Part shown: piece by piece, positions 63,268-64,000 of the stretch
Layout of the letters: each line of letters opens with the position of its first letter
Position numbering within the stretch: the first letter of the stretch is position 1
NCBI GenBank assembly: GCA_003326205.1
Contig: LWTK01000050.1
Location: 36,602-100,601, forward strand
Length of the DNA: 64,000 nucleotides
DNA from: Nostoc sp. ATCC 43529
GTDB taxonomy: Bacteria; Cyanobacteriota; Cyanobacteriia; Cyanobacteriales; Nostocaceae
Reading direction: 5' to 3'
The notes under the pieces: model-generated
Told to the model about the DNA's origin: nothing
The model's input: only the letters and a program-made list of their open reading frames with translations
Databases searched by the model: none
Program-made: the position numbers and the translations under genes

Positions 63268-63703
63268 ATGGTTACTTTACCTTCTGATTTTCTATTTTCT
63301 TATCAATGGCATTTATATAATCCTGGTGGTTTAGATCTTAATGTTGTTAATGTCTGGGATGACTATACAGGAAATGGTGTTATTGTTGGTGTTATTGATG
63401 ATGGATTTGATTATCTCCACTATGACCTGGATGATAATTATGACACAACAATTGATTATGACTTTAACGATAACAATTTCTCTGCCTACGGAAATTTAGA
63501 TGATAATCACGGGACATCAGTAGCAGGTATCATTGCTGCGGAAAATAATGGAGTTGGTAGTGTTGGAGTCGCCTATAATGCCACAATTACAGGCTTTCGG
63601 GCTATTTCTAATAATTCAATTGATGGAATAATTGTTGGGGTTACTAATGCTTTGTGGAACTCAGTTAACGTTGATGTTGTGAATAATAGTTGGGGATTTG
63701 GAG
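63268..63703 (+). pseudogene. S8 protease gene, 5' fragment broken by insertion sequence
   Basis: The first ~145 codons encode a paralogue of the 46452-48881 protease: MVTLPSDFLFSYQWHLYNPGGLDLNVVNVWDDYTGNGVIVGVIDDGFDYLHYD, DDNHGTSVAGIIAAENNGVGSVGVAYNATITGFRAI, VVNNSWGF. Catalytic Asp and His are present; the Ser motif is missing because the frame ends at a TGA (63733-63735) inside foreign DNA after NSWGFG. A strong ribosome-binding site precedes it, so a truncated product could still be made. The remainder of the gene may lie beyond the window on the far side of the inserted element. Confidence 0.82.
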
Positions 63704-64000
63704 GGGAGCATCCCAATTTTGCAAGAAGAGAGTGAGAGTGAAAATATATTCGCGATGAATACTCGCGAATAAAGGGGGGCTATACTTCCACAGCCTAATT
63801 CGAGAGAATTAAGGATGGAAAGAAATCTTCAAGAAGCCGAAGCCAATGACACCAGAAGACAAAAAACTTTTAGATACTCACGTAAAAGAAATTGCTAAGA
63901 TTTTGTATAAAAACACGCCATCGTCAAAAATTGAAACTTTTGAAGGTATAGAAACAGCTGTTCGTGACCAAATTCTGGAACACGTCAGTCCGAAAATCGC
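63704..64000 (+). mobile_element. Insertion sequence, left end (partial)
   Basis: The protease similarity stops at about 63700; the boundary may be GGGAGCATCCCAATTTTGC (63704-63722), a plausible terminal repeat. The element's first gene starts at 63846 and runs off the window. The other end and target duplication are not visible, so the boundary is approximate. Confidence 0.6.
63846..64000 (+). CDS. Transposase-like N-terminal fragment (3' partial)
   Basis: 51 complete codons visible (MTPEDKKLLDTHVKEIAKIL...YKNTPSSKIETFEGIETAVRDQ). The start recalls the N-termini of cyanobacterial ISKra4-type transposases as I remember them (HVxEIAxILYxNTP, IETAVRxxxLExVSP). Its position just inside a break in a protease gene supports a transposase. 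The catalytic domain is outside the window, so the IS family is tentative. Confidence 0.6.
   Translation, partial: MTPEDKKLLDTHVKEIAKILYKNTPSSKIETFEGIETAVRDQILEHVSPKI

Noticed and set aside
1..64000. tRNA, rRNA or riboswitch genes in the spacers
   Set aside because: Scanned by eye for cloverleaf and TTCGANNC-type signals; none was convincing. A tRNAscan or Rfam search would be decisive.

Overview
The window comes from a filamentous, heterocystous-type cyanobacterium, most likely Nostoc or a close relative. The evidence is a psaA-psaB photosystem I operon, many HIP1 octamers (GCGATCGC), heptanucleotide STRR tracts of the CCCAATG/CCCCATG type, AT-rich spacers full of palindromic repeats, KGK, CHASE2, CHAT and DUF928 proteins, and a cyanobactin cluster in the pat/ten gene order.

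Left third (1-22.3 kb): mostly housekeeping and accessory genes. In order: a hybrid histidine kinase cut by the window edge, LarE, an SGNH hydrolase, an XRE regulator, an orphan PvuII-like N4-cytosine methyltransferase, cyanase, a TPR remnant, a REP-associated transposase (RAYT) bounded by perfect 28-bp inverted repeats, psaB and psaA, a proline-rich lipoprotein, glutaminase, two tiny overlapping genes with a HAD phosphatase, a thioredoxin-NHL protein, a KGK remnant, a DUF952 protein, and an AtzG / membrane protein / AtzE group.

Middle (22.6-34.5 kb): a complete cyanobactin cluster on the minus strand in canonical order A-B-C-D-E-F-G. The precursor carries four cores, three ATGCVC and one ATGCMC, each between GxGAS and AYD(G/E) signals. 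These predict nostocyclamide and its Met analogue (nostocyclamide M / tenuecyclamide C type). PatD heterocyclises Thr and Cys, the PatG oxidase domain makes azoles, PatA removes the leader, and the PatG protease cyclises. PatC is unusual: a PatC-like 63-residue tail is joined to a carbohydrate-binding-like domain and has its own Shine-Dalgarno-like sequence. A 1.5-kb non-coding region with 9-bp tandem repeats and a long palindrome lies upstream of patA.

Right third (36-64 kb): a small conserved gene, two GNAT acetyltransferases and a FAD oxidoreductase, then a two-partner-secretion locus. That locus holds an exported TPR-CHAT protein, three full TpsA-like exoproteins, one TpsA gene with an in-frame internal deletion, a TpsB/FhaC-type transporter, a DUF928 protein, a CHASE2 histidine kinase and its likely response regulator. 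All four TpsA proteins end in the same 76-residue tail with exactly two cysteines 74 residues apart. An S8 protease with P-domain and RTX repeats sits inside the locus. A paralogue at the right edge is broken by an insertion sequence that runs off the window.

At least two MITE-like families, REP-type palindromes and other inverted repeats are scattered through the spacers. No tRNA, rRNA or CRISPR array was recognised.
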